This document shows positions 1 through 9,189 of a DNA stretch of 64,000 nt, piece by piece. The stretch's first letter is position 1. Each line of letters begins with the position of its first letter. Made by a program: the position numbers and the translations under genes. Origin of the DNA: Desulfobacterales bacterium (lineage in GTDB: Bacteria > Desulfobacterota > Desulfobulbia > Desulfobulbales > JAGXFP01); contig JAGXFP010000008.1 in NCBI GenBank assembly GCA_024637225.1, positions 157,202-221,201 of the forward strand, written 5' to 3'. Under the pieces are notes generated by a model that had not been told where the DNA came from, made no database searches, and saw only the letters and a list, made by a program, of their open reading frames with translations.

Positions 1-218
1 ATGAACTGATCAAGAATGCCTTTAAGCCCTTTTTCACTACCAAGCTTCACGGCACCGGCCTGGGCCTGGTCATTTCCAAAAAGATGCTTGGTCAGATGAA
101 CTGCGACATCAATGTGCAGAGCGAGAAAGGAGTGGGAACCACGATTACCCTGACCATGCCGAAGGCCAAAACGCCCCAAAGCGATAAGATCGGTTCCGAG
201 GTCGTTTACCATCAATAG
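1..218 (+). CDS. Sensor histidine kinase, C-terminal end (5'-truncated by window edge)
   Basis: The frame starting at base 3 is open to the TAG at 216-218 and encodes the last 71 residues of a protein. It carries the end of a HATPase_c domain: KPFFTTK (F-box) followed by HGTGLGLVISKKM (G2-box, nucleotide lid), then the strand around GVGTTITLTMP that closes the ATP-binding domain. This is typical of a HisKA-type autokinase that phosphorylates a response regulator. The sensor part lies outside the window. A DUF3365 heme-sensor gene follows about 200 bp downstream on the same strand, so sensing and kinase functions may be linked; that link is inference. Confidence 0.85.
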   Translation, partial: ELIKNAFKPFFTTKLHGTGLGLVISKKMLGQMNCDINVQSEKGVGTTITLTMPKAKTPQSDKIGSEVVYHQ

Positions 219-425
219 GAAAAGGGGATGGACGCTATGGAGCAAAGATGCTGTTCCAGTTCCCGGCTTGACAATGATTTGGCGCTAAACTAATCTCCTT
301 TGAGTTTGATTAGTTTGTTGTAATGACCAGACAAAATGTTGCAAGGCTGGAGCTGGCGGTTTTTTTTGCGACGCCATGCACCTGGTTTTTATATAAAAAT
401 ATGCAGGAAAAATGGGGATGGACGA

Positions 426-1340
426 ATGGCTTTTAAAACTTTGAGAAAAACCCTGGGCATCAGGGCTAAATTCATAACCGCAATGGCGCTCCTGGGCATT
501 CTGGCCCTAGTCGGGATCGGTTATGGCGCTTATACTTTCAGCATGCAGAATTCAATGAGAGAGGCGGATACCAAAGCCAAGATTATGGAGGCCTATGTCA
601 AGGCCGGGCGGGCTTATTTCATGAAAGAGCAGCGTCCCCTGGTTAACGCCCTGGTGGAGGCTGATCGTTTCTATCCCGAACTTCAGTCGGGCTTTGGGAT
701 TACCAGGCGGATTCTCGATCAGGTTCAGGAAAAATCCTTGCAGGGTTTTATGTTCAAGCAGGCTTCCCTGGTTCCCCATCATCCCCCCAACAAGGCCGAT
801 CTGTTCGAACAAAATATCATCAAGCGCTTCCAGACGGAAAAAAACTCGGAACTGACCGGGGTCGTGGAGAAAGAAGGCAAACCGTTTTACTATCGTTCCC
901 GGCCGATCACAATGGCCGGGGAGGGCTGCCTCCAATGTCACAAAGACCCGGCCGAGGCCCCCAAGGATCTTCTCGAGTTATACGGGACCGATGGCTTCGA
1001 CAAGAATTTTAAATCGGGTGACATTTTTGCCGCCTATATGATTTATGTCCCCTTGGGTCCCGCAATCGAGGCGGCAAAGACCCAGGCCGCCATCCTTTTC
1101 GGCGGTGGCGCCCTGATGACCATTTTCGGTCTTCTGATTATCTATTTCTTCCTGGATATCCGTATCGTAAAACCGCTGATGGAGTTGAGCGCCCGGACCC
1201 AGGAAGTCAGTGTCGGCCGCAATCTGGACAAGAGTTTATTGTCCGGCAAGATGAAGGACGAAGTTGAAACACTGGCCAGGTCGATCGACCGGCTGCGGAT
1301 CAGTCTTGTCAAGATGCTGAAGCGTCGGAAAAATGATTAG
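426..1340 (+). CDS. Membrane heme-sensor protein: DUF3365 (Tll0287-like) domain plus HAMP, no output domain
   Basis: 304 residues. A TM helix near residues 15-37 is followed by a periplasmic region with the CxxCH heme motif C168-L-Q-C171-H172, a second TM helix (about 220-242) starting near GGGALMTIFGL, and a HAMP linker ending close to the C-terminus. DUF3365/Tll0287-like domains bind c-type heme and sense redox or gas ligands. Usually a kinase or methyl-accepting module follows the HAMP; here the protein simply ends, so output must come from a partner. ATG 426 is chosen because GGGGA lies just upstream and the family begins near the TM; an in-frame ATG at 336 would add 30 residues of unlikely sequence. 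The end overlaps the next gene by 8 bp. Confidence 0.8.
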   Translation: MAFKTLRKTLGIRAKFITAMALLGILALVGIGYGAYTFSMQNSMREADTKAKIMEAYVKAGRAYFMKEQRPLVNALVEADRFYPELQSGFGITRRILDQVQEKSLQGFMFKQASLVPHHPPNKADLFEQNIIKRFQTEKNSELTGVVEKEGKPFYYRSRPITMAGEGCLQCHKDPAEAPKDLLELYGTDGFDKNFKSGDIFAAYMIYVPLGPAIEAAKTQAAILFGGGALMTIFGLLIIYFFLDIRIVKPLMELSARTQEVSVGRNLDKSLLSGKMKDEVETLARSIDRLRISLVKMLKRRKND

Positions 1341-2241
1341 CCGCATATTATATAGCCCGCTGCTCTTCGTCCTGCTGGCGACGGTTCTTCCCGGCGGCGA
1401 TACCGCTTCCGCGGCTGACGACTGTCAAGCCCTTTATGACGGCATTAGCAAGGAAAGGGTGCTGATGAAGAAAAAGGCCTTGGTCGAGGATGCCCTGCAG
1501 AGTTGTCCGGATCATCCCGATATCGTCTATCAGGGCGGCTATATCCAGGAACGCTTGCGCAAATATGGAGAGGCCCTCGCCGCTTATCAGCGGACCATCG
1601 ATCTGGATCCCGCTTATGCCAAGGCCTATTTCAGTATCGGCGACATCAGAGCCACGATGAATGATTACGAGGAGGCGGTTGCCGCTTATCGTGGCGGCCT
1701 GCGCTATGATTCCGGCAATGCCCGGGCGGAGAGTTCCCTGGGGGAGGCTTTGGCCAAGATCCCTGAAGCGGCAACGCCGCCGCCGGCTTCCGTCCTTAAG
1801 GAAAAGCCAGCGGACCCGGCCCCGGTGGAGGTGGTTAAAAAGGACAAGGGAAAAGTCGCCATATCGGAAAAGGTTGCCAGCAGTAGTACGCCCCGGCATC
1901 TTGTAAAGCCGATCACCCGCCTGGCGATTCCCTTTGCGGGTAAGAGCACCGAGCTTAGCCGGGAAGCCGGGGATGTCTTGAGTGTCGTGGTCGGGCAGGC
2001 CATGAACCGGGATGATATGCGGGATAGCCGCTTCGAGTTGAGGGGGTATTCAGATGAGGGCGGCTCTGCGGATAATAATGTCGAAATTGCCCGGAAACGG
2101 GCGGAAGCGGTCAAAAAACACTTGCTCGATGGCTCCGGGATTAATGCCCAGCGTTTAAAGCTGGCTGCTCATGGCCGGCAACAGGCCAAGGCGCCCAAAG
2201 GTAAGCCGGCGAACAGCGTTGTTTTTACCGAGATAAAGTAG
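1333..2241 (+). CDS. Secreted TPR protein with C-terminal OmpA-like domain
   Basis: 302 residues. The first about 27 residues form a signal peptide ending near ASA-AD. Residues about 55-135 contain two to three TPR units (for example AYAKAYFSIGDIRATMNDYEEAVAAY in pieces). A Pro/Lys-rich linker leads to an OmpA_C-like peptidoglycan-associating domain (about 190-302) with the RGYSDEGGS turn and NVEIARKRAEAVKKHL helix. Such proteins sit in the periplasm and can tether partners to the cell wall. It overlaps the heme-HAMP gene (ATGATTAG), so the two are translationally coupled and probably act together; what they do jointly is not visible. Confidence 0.75.
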   Translation: MISRILYSPLLFVLLATVLPGGDTASAADDCQALYDGISKERVLMKKKALVEDALQSCPDHPDIVYQGGYIQERLRKYGEALAAYQRTIDLDPAYAKAYFSIGDIRATMNDYEEAVAAYRGGLRYDSGNARAESSLGEALAKIPEAATPPPASVLKEKPADPAPVEVVKKDKGKVAISEKVASSSTPRHLVKPITRLAIPFAGKSTELSREAGDVLSVVVGQAMNRDDMRDSRFELRGYSDEGGSADNNVEIARKRAEAVKKHLLDGSGINAQRLKLAAHGRQQAKAPKGKPANSVVFTEIK

Positions 2242-2381
2242 ATGCCGGGTGAGGTTTGTAACCTGAATCCTTTGGAAGGTAGATCACGAGTTACCTAGAG
2301 AGCCGATGGTCCCGTGATCGGGCACTGAAACAGGATGGGTGCAATTTATCCGCCGCGGCCCCGGATAGTTAATAAAGAATT

Positions 2382-2404
2382 GCAGTTTGATGGTGCCAAA
2401 CTGC
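2382..2404. terminator. Perfect 8-bp hairpin between convergent genes
   Basis: GCAGTTTG (2382-2389) and CAAACTGC (2397-2404) form a perfect stem with a 7-nt loop. It lies between a plus-strand operon and a minus-strand gene, the right place for a shared terminator, but only short A/T runs flank it. The rest of 2242-2432 contains overlapping potential stems (for example around 2300-2330) that I could not match to a known RNA. Confidence 0.35.
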
Positions 2405-2432
2405 TCATCCAAAAATAGTCACGGATTTCTGG

Positions 2433-3101
2433 CTAAGTTAAATGCTCGCTGACCGCTTCCCTGAATTCGACTTCCAGCGATTTGTCGTCTATTTCCCTGC
2501 AAAGCATTTCGACCAGTTCATTTAATCTTGCTTCGCTGCATTCCCCCTTTTTCGCCCATTCCTTGACCGTGTCTTTCATGATCATTTCGCCGATGGGGCC
2601 GATCGCCATAGCGAAGGCATTCTGGAAATCCTGAAAAACCGAAGCCAGCGGCCCGACATGGAGAATCTTGTTGATATCGACTTCCTGTTTTACCGGGCTT
2701 TCCGGGGCGGGTTCCGGTTCCTGGGTCTCGGCGGCGGAGGCGGAGACCTTTCCTTTTCTCAAGGCGGCGGCCGCGTCTTTTAACTCGTTAGCCAGCATGC
2801 CGGTCGTCATATGCAGTTTTTTTCTGTTGACGTCTGTCTCGCAGAAGGTGATCAGCGAGGCATCCCGATCGATCGGCCTGACCAGGATCACCGCTTCGTC
2901 ATATTTAAACTCGATATTGGCGGCATGCATTTTGGTGCTTTCATTTACCTTGATGATCCGGTCAATGACGGTGCCCACCTCGTAAACCTTGTTTTGAAAT
3001 ATCTTGGGTAAATCCGAAGTGACAGCGGTTATCCCGTTGACATGAATGTATGATCCCATCACCGCCGGCACTTCTTTTATTTCCTGCAGAATATTTTCCA
3101 T
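2433..3101 (-). CDS. Roadblock/LC7-like protein with helical C-terminal module
   Basis: 222 residues. The first about 115 residues have the alternating strand/helix pattern of Roadblock/LC7 domains (VPAVMGSYIHVNGITAVTSDL, then DEAVILVRPIDRDASLITF). A Pro/Glu linker leads to a helical module of about 75 residues containing a conserved-looking AMAIGPIGEMIMKDTV, resembling the C-terminal modules (DUF8082-type) found with kinases and Roadblock proteins. Family knowledge: Roadblock proteins regulate Ras-like GTPases such as MglA. It lies 50 bp from the REC-PATAN-Roadblock gene on the same strand and a few kb from mglA, which supports a role in that pathway. Domain naming here rests on pattern only. 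Confidence 0.6.
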   Translation of the reverse strand: MENILQEIKEVPAVMGSYIHVNGITAVTSDLPKIFQNKVYEVGTVIDRIIKVNESTKMHAANIEFKYDEAVILVRPIDRDASLITFCETDVNRKKLHMTTGMLANELKDAAAALRKGKVSASAAETQEPEPAPESPVKQEVDINKILHVGPLASVFQDFQNAFAMAIGPIGEMIMKDTVKEWAKKGECSEARLNELVEMLCREIDDKSLEVEFREAVSEHLT

Positions 3102-3150
3102 TACACACGGTCCTCGTTTTTCGTATTGAGCTTTGGCAGCTTAGGCGCGG

Positions 3151-4335
3151 TTAGTTGGGCCTGAGGGCGACGATAGATGGTTTTAAGATATTGCTGATCG
3201 GTTCCGGATCGGTATCCTCTTCCAGGCCGATTCCTACCACGATCTGCGAGCCGATGATGATCAGAATTTTTTCTCCGTTGGAATGATTAACAACAATGTG
3301 CCGTGGCCCGGTGAAGCCCAGTATCTTTTTGATCTTTACCGCCACCCCGGTGGTGGCGGCGACAAAGCTGCCGAACTCTTTGACCGGAATATTGTTGTGG
3401 CGCAGGACGCCGCCGCCGCCCGAGATAATAATCATGCGGTTGACCCCTTTGGCGTTCAGGATTGCATTGGTCAGCATGTCGAGGGGGGTAGCCTCTTTAA
3501 CGGGTTGCCGGACCGCTTCCGCATCAAGAGAGGATGTGTCCAGTTCGGCCGCATCGGCGCTGAAGGCAAGATCTTCTTCCGCGATGATTTCAGCCGCATC
3601 TGTTTCGGCCTGATCATCTTTGAGATCGGAATCGTTTTTCTCGCTGTCTTGCGGTCTATTCTGTTCATCCTTCATCCGGGCGCTTTCAATCAGGAGAAAG
3701 CCCAGCGGCACCTCGATCTCTCGATCCTCGGCTTTAACCTTACAGGCATTTTCGATGACGATTTCGGGGTTTTCCCAATTGATTATTTCGAAGGCGGCAT
3801 CCTGTCCGCTGAATTTGCCGGTCTTTGCCGCGAGAAGTTCCCCCTGGCTGAAGTACATGTCGCCGGTGCCCCTGGCGGCTTTGATGTGCAGGGTGCAGGT
3901 TTTTTTGTCGAGCTCAAGAAGCTGCATGAAAGAGGGCAGGGAGATGCCGGCCACATGCCCCTGGGTGCTCCCTTTTTTGAGGCCTTCATTGATCATGTTA
4001 AGGAGGGAGTCGAAATCGATTGGTTTTTCAATGTACTGAAAAGCGCCCATGTTATTGAGCCGGGATTCCATCTCCGGGGTGCCGTAAGCGGTCATGGCGA
4101 TAACCGGTATTTCCGAATCCACCTGGCTGATGTGGGCGATCAGTTCGAAGCCGTCCATTTCCGGCATGTTCAGGTCGGTGACCACCAGATCGATTTTTTG
4201 TGAATCAATTATTTCACTGGCTTCCTTGCCGTTGCCGGCGGTTTCCACGGAGAAATCGTTTTTATTGGCCTTCAGCATGTCAGCCAGGCTGAGAAGGAAA
4301 TTTTTTTCGTCATCTACCAGTAATATTTTTTTCAT
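3151..4335 (-). CDS. Response regulator with PATAN (DUF4388) and Roadblock/LC7 domains
   Basis: 394 residues. The N-terminal receiver (about 1-120) has the acidic pair in LVDDE, phospho-acceptor D in VVTDLNMPEMDG, T in IAMTAYG and K in YIEKP. Residues about 135-205 match the DUF4388/PATAN pattern (ISLPSFMQLLELDKKTCTL ... GDMYFSQGELLAA). After an acidic linker, about 285-390 is a Roadblock/LC7 domain (MLTNAILNAKGVNRMIIISG). This joins phosphorelay input to a Roadblock output, as expected for control of a small GTPase. ATG 4335 is preferred over an in-frame start at 4398 because GAGG lies 8 nt upstream and the receiver starts immediately. Confidence 0.85.
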   Translation of the reverse strand: MKKILLVDDEKNFLLSLADMLKANKNDFSVETAGNGKEASEIIDSQKIDLVVTDLNMPEMDGFELIAHISQVDSEIPVIAMTAYGTPEMESRLNNMGAFQYIEKPIDFDSLLNMINEGLKKGSTQGHVAGISLPSFMQLLELDKKTCTLHIKAARGTGDMYFSQGELLAAKTGKFSGQDAAFEIINWENPEIVIENACKVKAEDREIEVPLGFLLIESARMKDEQNRPQDSEKNDSDLKDDQAETDAAEIIAEEDLAFSADAAELDTSSLDAEAVRQPVKEATPLDMLTNAILNAKGVNRMIIISGGGGVLRHNNIPVKEFGSFVAATTGVAVKIKKILGFTGPRHIVVNHSNGEKILIIIGSQIVVGIGLEEDTDPEPISNILKPSIVALRPN

Positions 4336-4751
4336 CCATAAGCCTCGATGTTGCGAAAAATTTGCATCCAGCAACTGCTCGCCCTGAAAGGGTTTCACAG
4401 CAAACTGTCATAAATGAGCTACGGCAACCTGTCGCTTTTTTTAACAATTGTCCCGGGTGTCGTCAAGTGCGTCGGTCTCGCATAAGCTTTGATGCAAAAG
4501 TCGCCCATGGCTTATTGCGAACTCACCAAGTGACAAAGCTCGGAAAAGTAAAATAAGTCATGGAGAGCCTAGCGAAGCAATCCAGAAACAATTGACGGTG
4601 GTAAACACTGAATTGCATTGTCGCTTCGCTACTCGCAATGACGGGGTAAACAGTATTTTGTGAACTTATCAAGCATGATGAACTCGTAAAAAGTTACGGA
4701 ATGGCTAAGCAAAAAATTCCGATACACAAGAAGTAACGCTTGAACGTAATC
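4336..4751. repeat. Intergenic stretch with two dispersed repeat types
   Basis: No convincing gene. Bases about 4560-4645 hold AGCGAAGCAATCC and TCGCTTCGCTACTCGCAATGAC, the inverted GCGAAGC/ATTGCGA repeat also seen at 21320-21411 and 28068-28090. Bases about 4673-4725 (AACTCGTAAAAAGTTACGG, GGCTAAGCAAAAA) are an inverted partial copy of the TGATGGCGTCGC-type element whose best copies are at 21113 and 34748. Confidence 0.6.
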
Positions 4752-7055
4752 CTATTTCATGGTGGCGGCGCACACCTGGCTCAAATCGGTATCGCCGTTC
4801 ATGACTTTCAAAATTCCGTCCTGTTTAAGAGTGCGCATCCCCGCTTCCAGTGCGGAGTATCTAATGTCGGCCACCGGGGCGTTACTTTCGATTTTTGCCC
4901 GCATCTGGTCATCGGTGATTAGTAATTCGTGAATCGCCAGCCGTCCCTTGTAACCGCTTTTCAGGCAGTGCCCGCAGCCCCTGGCTCTAAAGAGCGTCAT
5001 TTTATCCGGTATTTCAAGGGGGAAAACGGGGTGGTCCCCGTACTCCTTTCTGAGATTGTTGGTCTCCTCCTCGTCGGGACTGTATTTCTGACGACAATGG
5101 GGGCAGAGCCTCTTGATCAGTCGTTGGGCCAAGACCCCAAGCAGGGAGTCGGCAAAGTTAAAGGGATCGATGCCCATGCCGAGGAGTCTGGTAACGGTTT
5201 CCGGGGCCGAATTGGTGTGCAGGGTCGAGAAAACAAGATGCCCGGTCAGGGCGGCCTCGATCACGGTATTGGCCGTCTCTGGATCACGGGTCTCACCGAC
5301 CATGATGATGTCGGGGTCGGCCCGCAGAAAGGCCCGCAGAACCCTGGCGAAATCAAGACCTATTTTCGGCAGCACCTGGACCTGTCTGAGTCCGTCCTGA
5401 ACGATTTCGACGGGATCCTCGGCAGTCCAGATCTTCTTTTCCGGCCGGTTTATGAAACCGAGTCCGGCATGGAGGGTGGTGGTCTTTCCGGAGCCAGTCG
5501 GTCCGACAACCAGAACCAGCCCGTAGGGTCGTGTAATGAGGGTTTTGAAATTTTCGAAATTATCCTCCTGCAAACCCATTTTTTTCAGGGGCAGGGCATC
5601 TCCGCCAGCCAGAATACGCATGACCACGTCTTCATTGCCACCGACGGTGGGCAGGGTGGCGACGCGGAGTTCGATATTCTTGCCCCGGCGGGTTCGAAAT
5701 TTAATTTTGCCGTCCTGGGGCAATCTTTTTTCGGCAATATCGAGTCTGGAGAGAATCTTGATTCTTGAAACCAGGGCGCGTTTGTAATTGTAAGGAACGG
5801 TCTGGAAGTTGGAGCACTCACCGTCAACCCTGAATCTGACCAGCGCCCCGCGCTTGCCCATCTGGGACTCTATATGGATATCGGAAACGTTGCGGTTGTA
5901 GGCCTCTTCGATTACCCGGTTGCAGACTTTAACCACGACCCCCGCTTCTGAAGTATCGTCATCGTAGTCGTCTTCCTCCTCGTAATCCTCCTCGACCAGT
6001 TCCAGTTCGCCGAATAGGTCATCCGCGTCATCAAGCAGCGAATCACCTTTGCCGTGAAAATGATCGGTAAACTTGCTGATGTCTTCATTGAAAGATACGA
6101 CAAATTCAAGCACATTGCCCTTGAGCATTGAGCGCAGGTTGGCGAGCATTGTCTGGTTGCGCGGATCGACAGCGGCAATCTTGATCTTATTACCGTCCTG
6201 ATTGACGGGGATGCAGTGGTTCGAGCGCCAGAAGTTTTCCTTGAGATTCTGCAGGCATTTGGGCGGCGGCCCCACTTCTAATTCATTGTATTCCACAAAG
6301 GGGCAGTCGAAAAACTCGGCGATGGAGTCGCCGATATCCACTTTTTCAAGTTCGAAATCGTTAATCAGAATTTTTTCGATATCTTTATGGCGCTGATCGG
6401 CCAGCTGTTTGGCCTGGTCGAATTGCTCTTCGGTGAGATACTTTTCCTTGAAAAGGTGATAGAACCTTTCAAATTTATTAAGCATCTCCGTAATGATGGT
6501 TACCCGCTGCCGGGCATTACGGAATTCCGGATCTATGGTGGTGATTGATTTAAGGGTCCTGATCGCCAGCTGCATGTTGCCGGTGGCCTCGTGAATTGAG
6601 GCAAGCTGATCGAGCACGTCCAGGCGGTCTTCCTTGGAGAGATCCTTGTCTTCAAGCGCGTGGTTGAGATGCTTCACCCCTTCCTGGGGATTGTCGTTGG
6701 CGATCTCGCATTGGGCAATTTTGGCTTGGACCGCGCCGGGTCGGAATCCCCGATCGTGCAGAACTTTTAGTTCGTCAATTGCATCCGAGTAAAAGCCTGC
6801 TTCGATCAGGCCCAGACAATTGTCAAAGCGATGTTCCGGTTCCAGGCCGATTGGTGCGGAGGTCTGCTCCGGTGATGTGGTTGAGTCGGAGACGTCGAGT
6901 CTTTTTTCCAGCTGGGGGCGGGCCGGATGGTTGGCGGGCAGCTTTTCGAGGATCGCACGGTAGATTTCCTCGGCGTTTTCCTTCAGGCCATGTTCAAGAT
7001 AGAGATCGGCCTCTGCAAGTTTCGCGTTGAGAGCGTTATTATCTGAACTGCTCAT
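4752..7055 (-). CDS. GspE/PilB-type secretion or pilus ATPase with N-terminal TPR region
   Basis: 767 residues, about 200 longer than usual for PilB/GspE. Residues 1-200 are TPR-like helices (AEIYRAILEKLP, SDAIDELKVLHDRG, LAIRTLKSITTIDPEF). A GspE-N-like segment and a very acidic linker (EEDYEEEDDYDDD) follow, then the ATPase: Walker A GPTGSGKT at 518-525, Asp box AEDPVEIVQDGL, Walker B IIMVGETRDPETA, His box LVFSTLHTNSAPE, and a zinc site CPHCRQ...GCGHCLKSGYKG. It should power assembly or movement of a pilus-like fibre or type II system, but no pilin, GspF or GspD gene is nearby; instead it sits in an MglA/Roadblock cluster. The start has a weak ribosome-binding site. Confidence 0.85.
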   Translation of the reverse strand: MSSSDNNALNAKLAEADLYLEHGLKENAEEIYRAILEKLPANHPARPQLEKRLDVSDSTTSPEQTSAPIGLEPEHRFDNCLGLIEAGFYSDAIDELKVLHDRGFRPGAVQAKIAQCEIANDNPQEGVKHLNHALEDKDLSKEDRLDVLDQLASIHEATGNMQLAIRTLKSITTIDPEFRNARQRVTIITEMLNKFERFYHLFKEKYLTEEQFDQAKQLADQRHKDIEKILINDFELEKVDIGDSIAEFFDCPFVEYNELEVGPPPKCLQNLKENFWRSNHCIPVNQDGNKIKIAAVDPRNQTMLANLRSMLKGNVLEFVVSFNEDISKFTDHFHGKGDSLLDDADDLFGELELVEEDYEEEDDYDDDTSEAGVVVKVCNRVIEEAYNRNVSDIHIESQMGKRGALVRFRVDGECSNFQTVPYNYKRALVSRIKILSRLDIAEKRLPQDGKIKFRTRRGKNIELRVATLPTVGGNEDVVMRILAGGDALPLKKMGLQEDNFENFKTLITRPYGLVLVVGPTGSGKTTTLHAGLGFINRPEKKIWTAEDPVEIVQDGLRQVQVLPKIGLDFARVLRAFLRADPDIIMVGETRDPETANTVIEAALTGHLVFSTLHTNSAPETVTRLLGMGIDPFNFADSLLGVLAQRLIKRLCPHCRQKYSPDEEETNNLRKEYGDHPVFPLEIPDKMTLFRARGCGHCLKSGYKGRLAIHELLITDDQMRAKIESNAPVADIRYSALEAGMRTLKQDGILKVMNGDTDLSQVCAATMK

Positions 7056-7156
7056 GGATCACCATCTGGGCATGGTCGGCCTTGCACCAAATATGGCAAG
7101 GACCGAGTTGGATGAATCTCTGTTTGGCTGACAAGTTGAACGATGGAGCACGTCGG

Positions 7157-9100
7157 TTAGTCAATGGAAACAACAGGTATGGTACTTCCGTATACGGTAA
7201 GGGTACCGGCGATATTGTCGGATTCGGAGAATGATCCCGGTGACCATAGGGCATCCTCGGCCACGGAAATCGCTTCCGTGGGCGCATCGACTAAAAAGAC
7301 CTTCCCGGTCTCCCCGGAATAAAGGATGACCAGATAGACCTTTTTTTTGGTAGAACCGGAAAATGATGCCGGGGGGTTGGCAATCTCCAGCTCCATATCG
7401 TTCAGGACCGAGTGATCAAGTTCAGCCAGTTCACCGCTGAAAAGGGCTTGGAGGTTCTTCCACGGTAACGACTTCAGTTTTTTGAGGTTAAAGAAGGATA
7501 AATCCTTGAAGGAACGCAAGGGGAAGGTGGCCGGGCTTTCATAGGCCACCTGTTCCGGTGCAATCCCGACCAGCTGCCCACCCCATGAGGTTTTTAACAG
7601 CCAGTCCCAACGGCATCTGGTGGCATGGCCGGCAACGGAAGCAGCGGCTTTTGCAGCGGCGGAAGCTCCCGGTGAGTTTATGGCCGCTCCGGAAATGGAG
7701 TTTTTAAGTTTTTCCAAGGTCTTGCGAATCAGCACCCCGATCTCTTGGGGGTCCTGGCCGTCGCCCTGTTCAAGGGACCGGGCCAGGGTGATGCACTTGT
7801 TCACCATCGCTTCCGGAGAGGCCACGGCGGATACGGCGGCCGGCGGTGCTTCCGGGGAGGGCGCGGCTGATACCCTGGCCGGCATCGCTGCCGGTTGCCG
7901 GGGGGCGGGCTGGATTACCGCCGGATATTCACCGGTAAGGTCGAATTGATGCTGGGTGGGTGTGCCACCCACGGCAATAGTCAGGGCGTCCAGTTGTTTT
8001 TCAAGGATTTTTCTGATCTTCTGACTTCTGATGTGAAGTTTTTCATAACCGGAGGTTTTCCCGAAAAGTTTTTCCATTTTACCGATCCGGGCAGCGCACT
8101 TTTCGATAAGTCCCAGTTGTGATTCCAGCCAGCTGTTAAGGGTCCCCAAGCCGGTATAGGAATTGTATCCCGAAGAAAAGGTTTTCTTGAACAGTTCCTC
8201 CTGGTTTGCCAGTTTGTCCTTGAGACTTTTGGTGGCGGCTTGGAGTTTTGCCATGGAGGGCCGGCTGGCGAAAAGAGTTTCCATCGGAGTCAGCAGCTTG
8301 ATTGATTCGGCGATGCCGGTGGTGAATCCTGTCAGGACTTTGACCGTCTCCCGGGGGACCGTTTCGCCTTTCGGGGTCGGTTGACTGGTCTTCGGCGGCT
8401 CTACTTCCATTTCGAGACCTAAATCGAAAGAGGGCTCCTCGTCCATTGGCGGGATTGATTCGACGGGGCTGGCAGCCTGGAGATCATCTTTTAATCGTTG
8501 GCTGGCAACCGCGTCGGAAGTCAGTAAATCACGCAGAGTTTCTAAGGTTGTTTCAAGGTTTTTGTCGGCCGCCGCGCCGGGAGTTTCGCTCTTTTTGATG
8601 ACACCAAGGGCTTTTTTTAATTGACTGGGAGCCGAAATAGACGAATTTTCAGGTGATTCAAGCATTGAGGAAAGAACTTTGTCCATCTGGTCGGTTACTT
8701 GGCCGATCAGGGATGATTTGCTCCATCCCTTGACCTTGACCAGTTGGCCCAGGATATCCTTGGCCTTCAAGAGGTTTTCGCTGTTTACCTCCCAATCGAT
8801 GGTGAGCAACATCTCTTCAAGCCGGGTGAACAGTTTCGCGCTATCTGCTGTCGCGGTTGGCCGGGGAGCGCTCTTTACTGCCGGTTCAGGCGTTGTTTGG
8901 GGAGTGGGGGCTTTCTGCTTGGGAGGTGCAGAGGCTTTCTGGGGCGGGGGGGGAGTGATGTCTAGTTTCGGGGCCTCTCCCAATTCCAGTTCGGGCTGAG
9001 GGAGTGGGGGGGCGGTTTCCGGCCTCTTGACGATATACTGGTCGAAAAGGTTGTTGGCGGCTTCGTCAATGCCCTTGAATAATTCGTCCTTGTCCGTCAT
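7157..9100 (-). CDS. Unrecognised 647-residue protein of the MglA/ATPase cluster
   Basis: Not recognised. N-terminal about 25 residues are polar (MTDKDELFKGIDEAANNLFDQYIV), followed by a Pro-rich linker (about 35-90), several helical segments with coiled-coil-like spacing (about 90-400), a second Ala/Pro linker (about 415-450), another helical stretch and a more globular C-terminus (about 510-647) rich in W, F and L. No signal peptide or TM helix is visible, so it is probably cytoplasmic. ATG 9100 has GGGAG about 7 nt upstream and is preferred over the in-frame start at 9133. It lies between the ATPase and the MglA-like gene on the same strand, so a scaffold or effector role in that pathway is a reasonable guess only. 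Confidence 0.7.
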   Translation of the reverse strand: MTDKDELFKGIDEAANNLFDQYIVKRPETAPPLPQPELELGEAPKLDITPPPPQKASAPPKQKAPTPQTTPEPAVKSAPRPTATADSAKLFTRLEEMLLTIDWEVNSENLLKAKDILGQLVKVKGWSKSSLIGQVTDQMDKVLSSMLESPENSSISAPSQLKKALGVIKKSETPGAAADKNLETTLETLRDLLTSDAVASQRLKDDLQAASPVESIPPMDEEPSFDLGLEMEVEPPKTSQPTPKGETVPRETVKVLTGFTTGIAESIKLLTPMETLFASRPSMAKLQAATKSLKDKLANQEELFKKTFSSGYNSYTGLGTLNSWLESQLGLIEKCAARIGKMEKLFGKTSGYEKLHIRSQKIRKILEKQLDALTIAVGGTPTQHQFDLTGEYPAVIQPAPRQPAAMPARVSAAPSPEAPPAAVSAVASPEAMVNKCITLARSLEQGDGQDPQEIGVLIRKTLEKLKNSISGAAINSPGASAAAKAAASVAGHATRCRWDWLLKTSWGGQLVGIAPEQVAYESPATFPLRSFKDLSFFNLKKLKSLPWKNLQALFSGELAELDHSVLNDMELEIANPPASFSGSTKKKVYLVILYSGETGKVFLVDAPTEAISVAEDALWSPGSFSESDNIAGTLTVYGSTIPVVSID

Positions 9101-9189
9101 CCGGTGCTCTCCCGCGTAAAAACCATTTTTCAATAACGTAATTAATTTGCAAAAGTCCGGCTTTTGTAAAAGATGCTCTGATTTCGGCT

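Noticed and set aside
2242..2432. Possible c-di-GMP or other riboswitch
   Set aside because: Several stems can be drawn but no known riboswitch consensus fits, and no gene starts downstream on the same strand.
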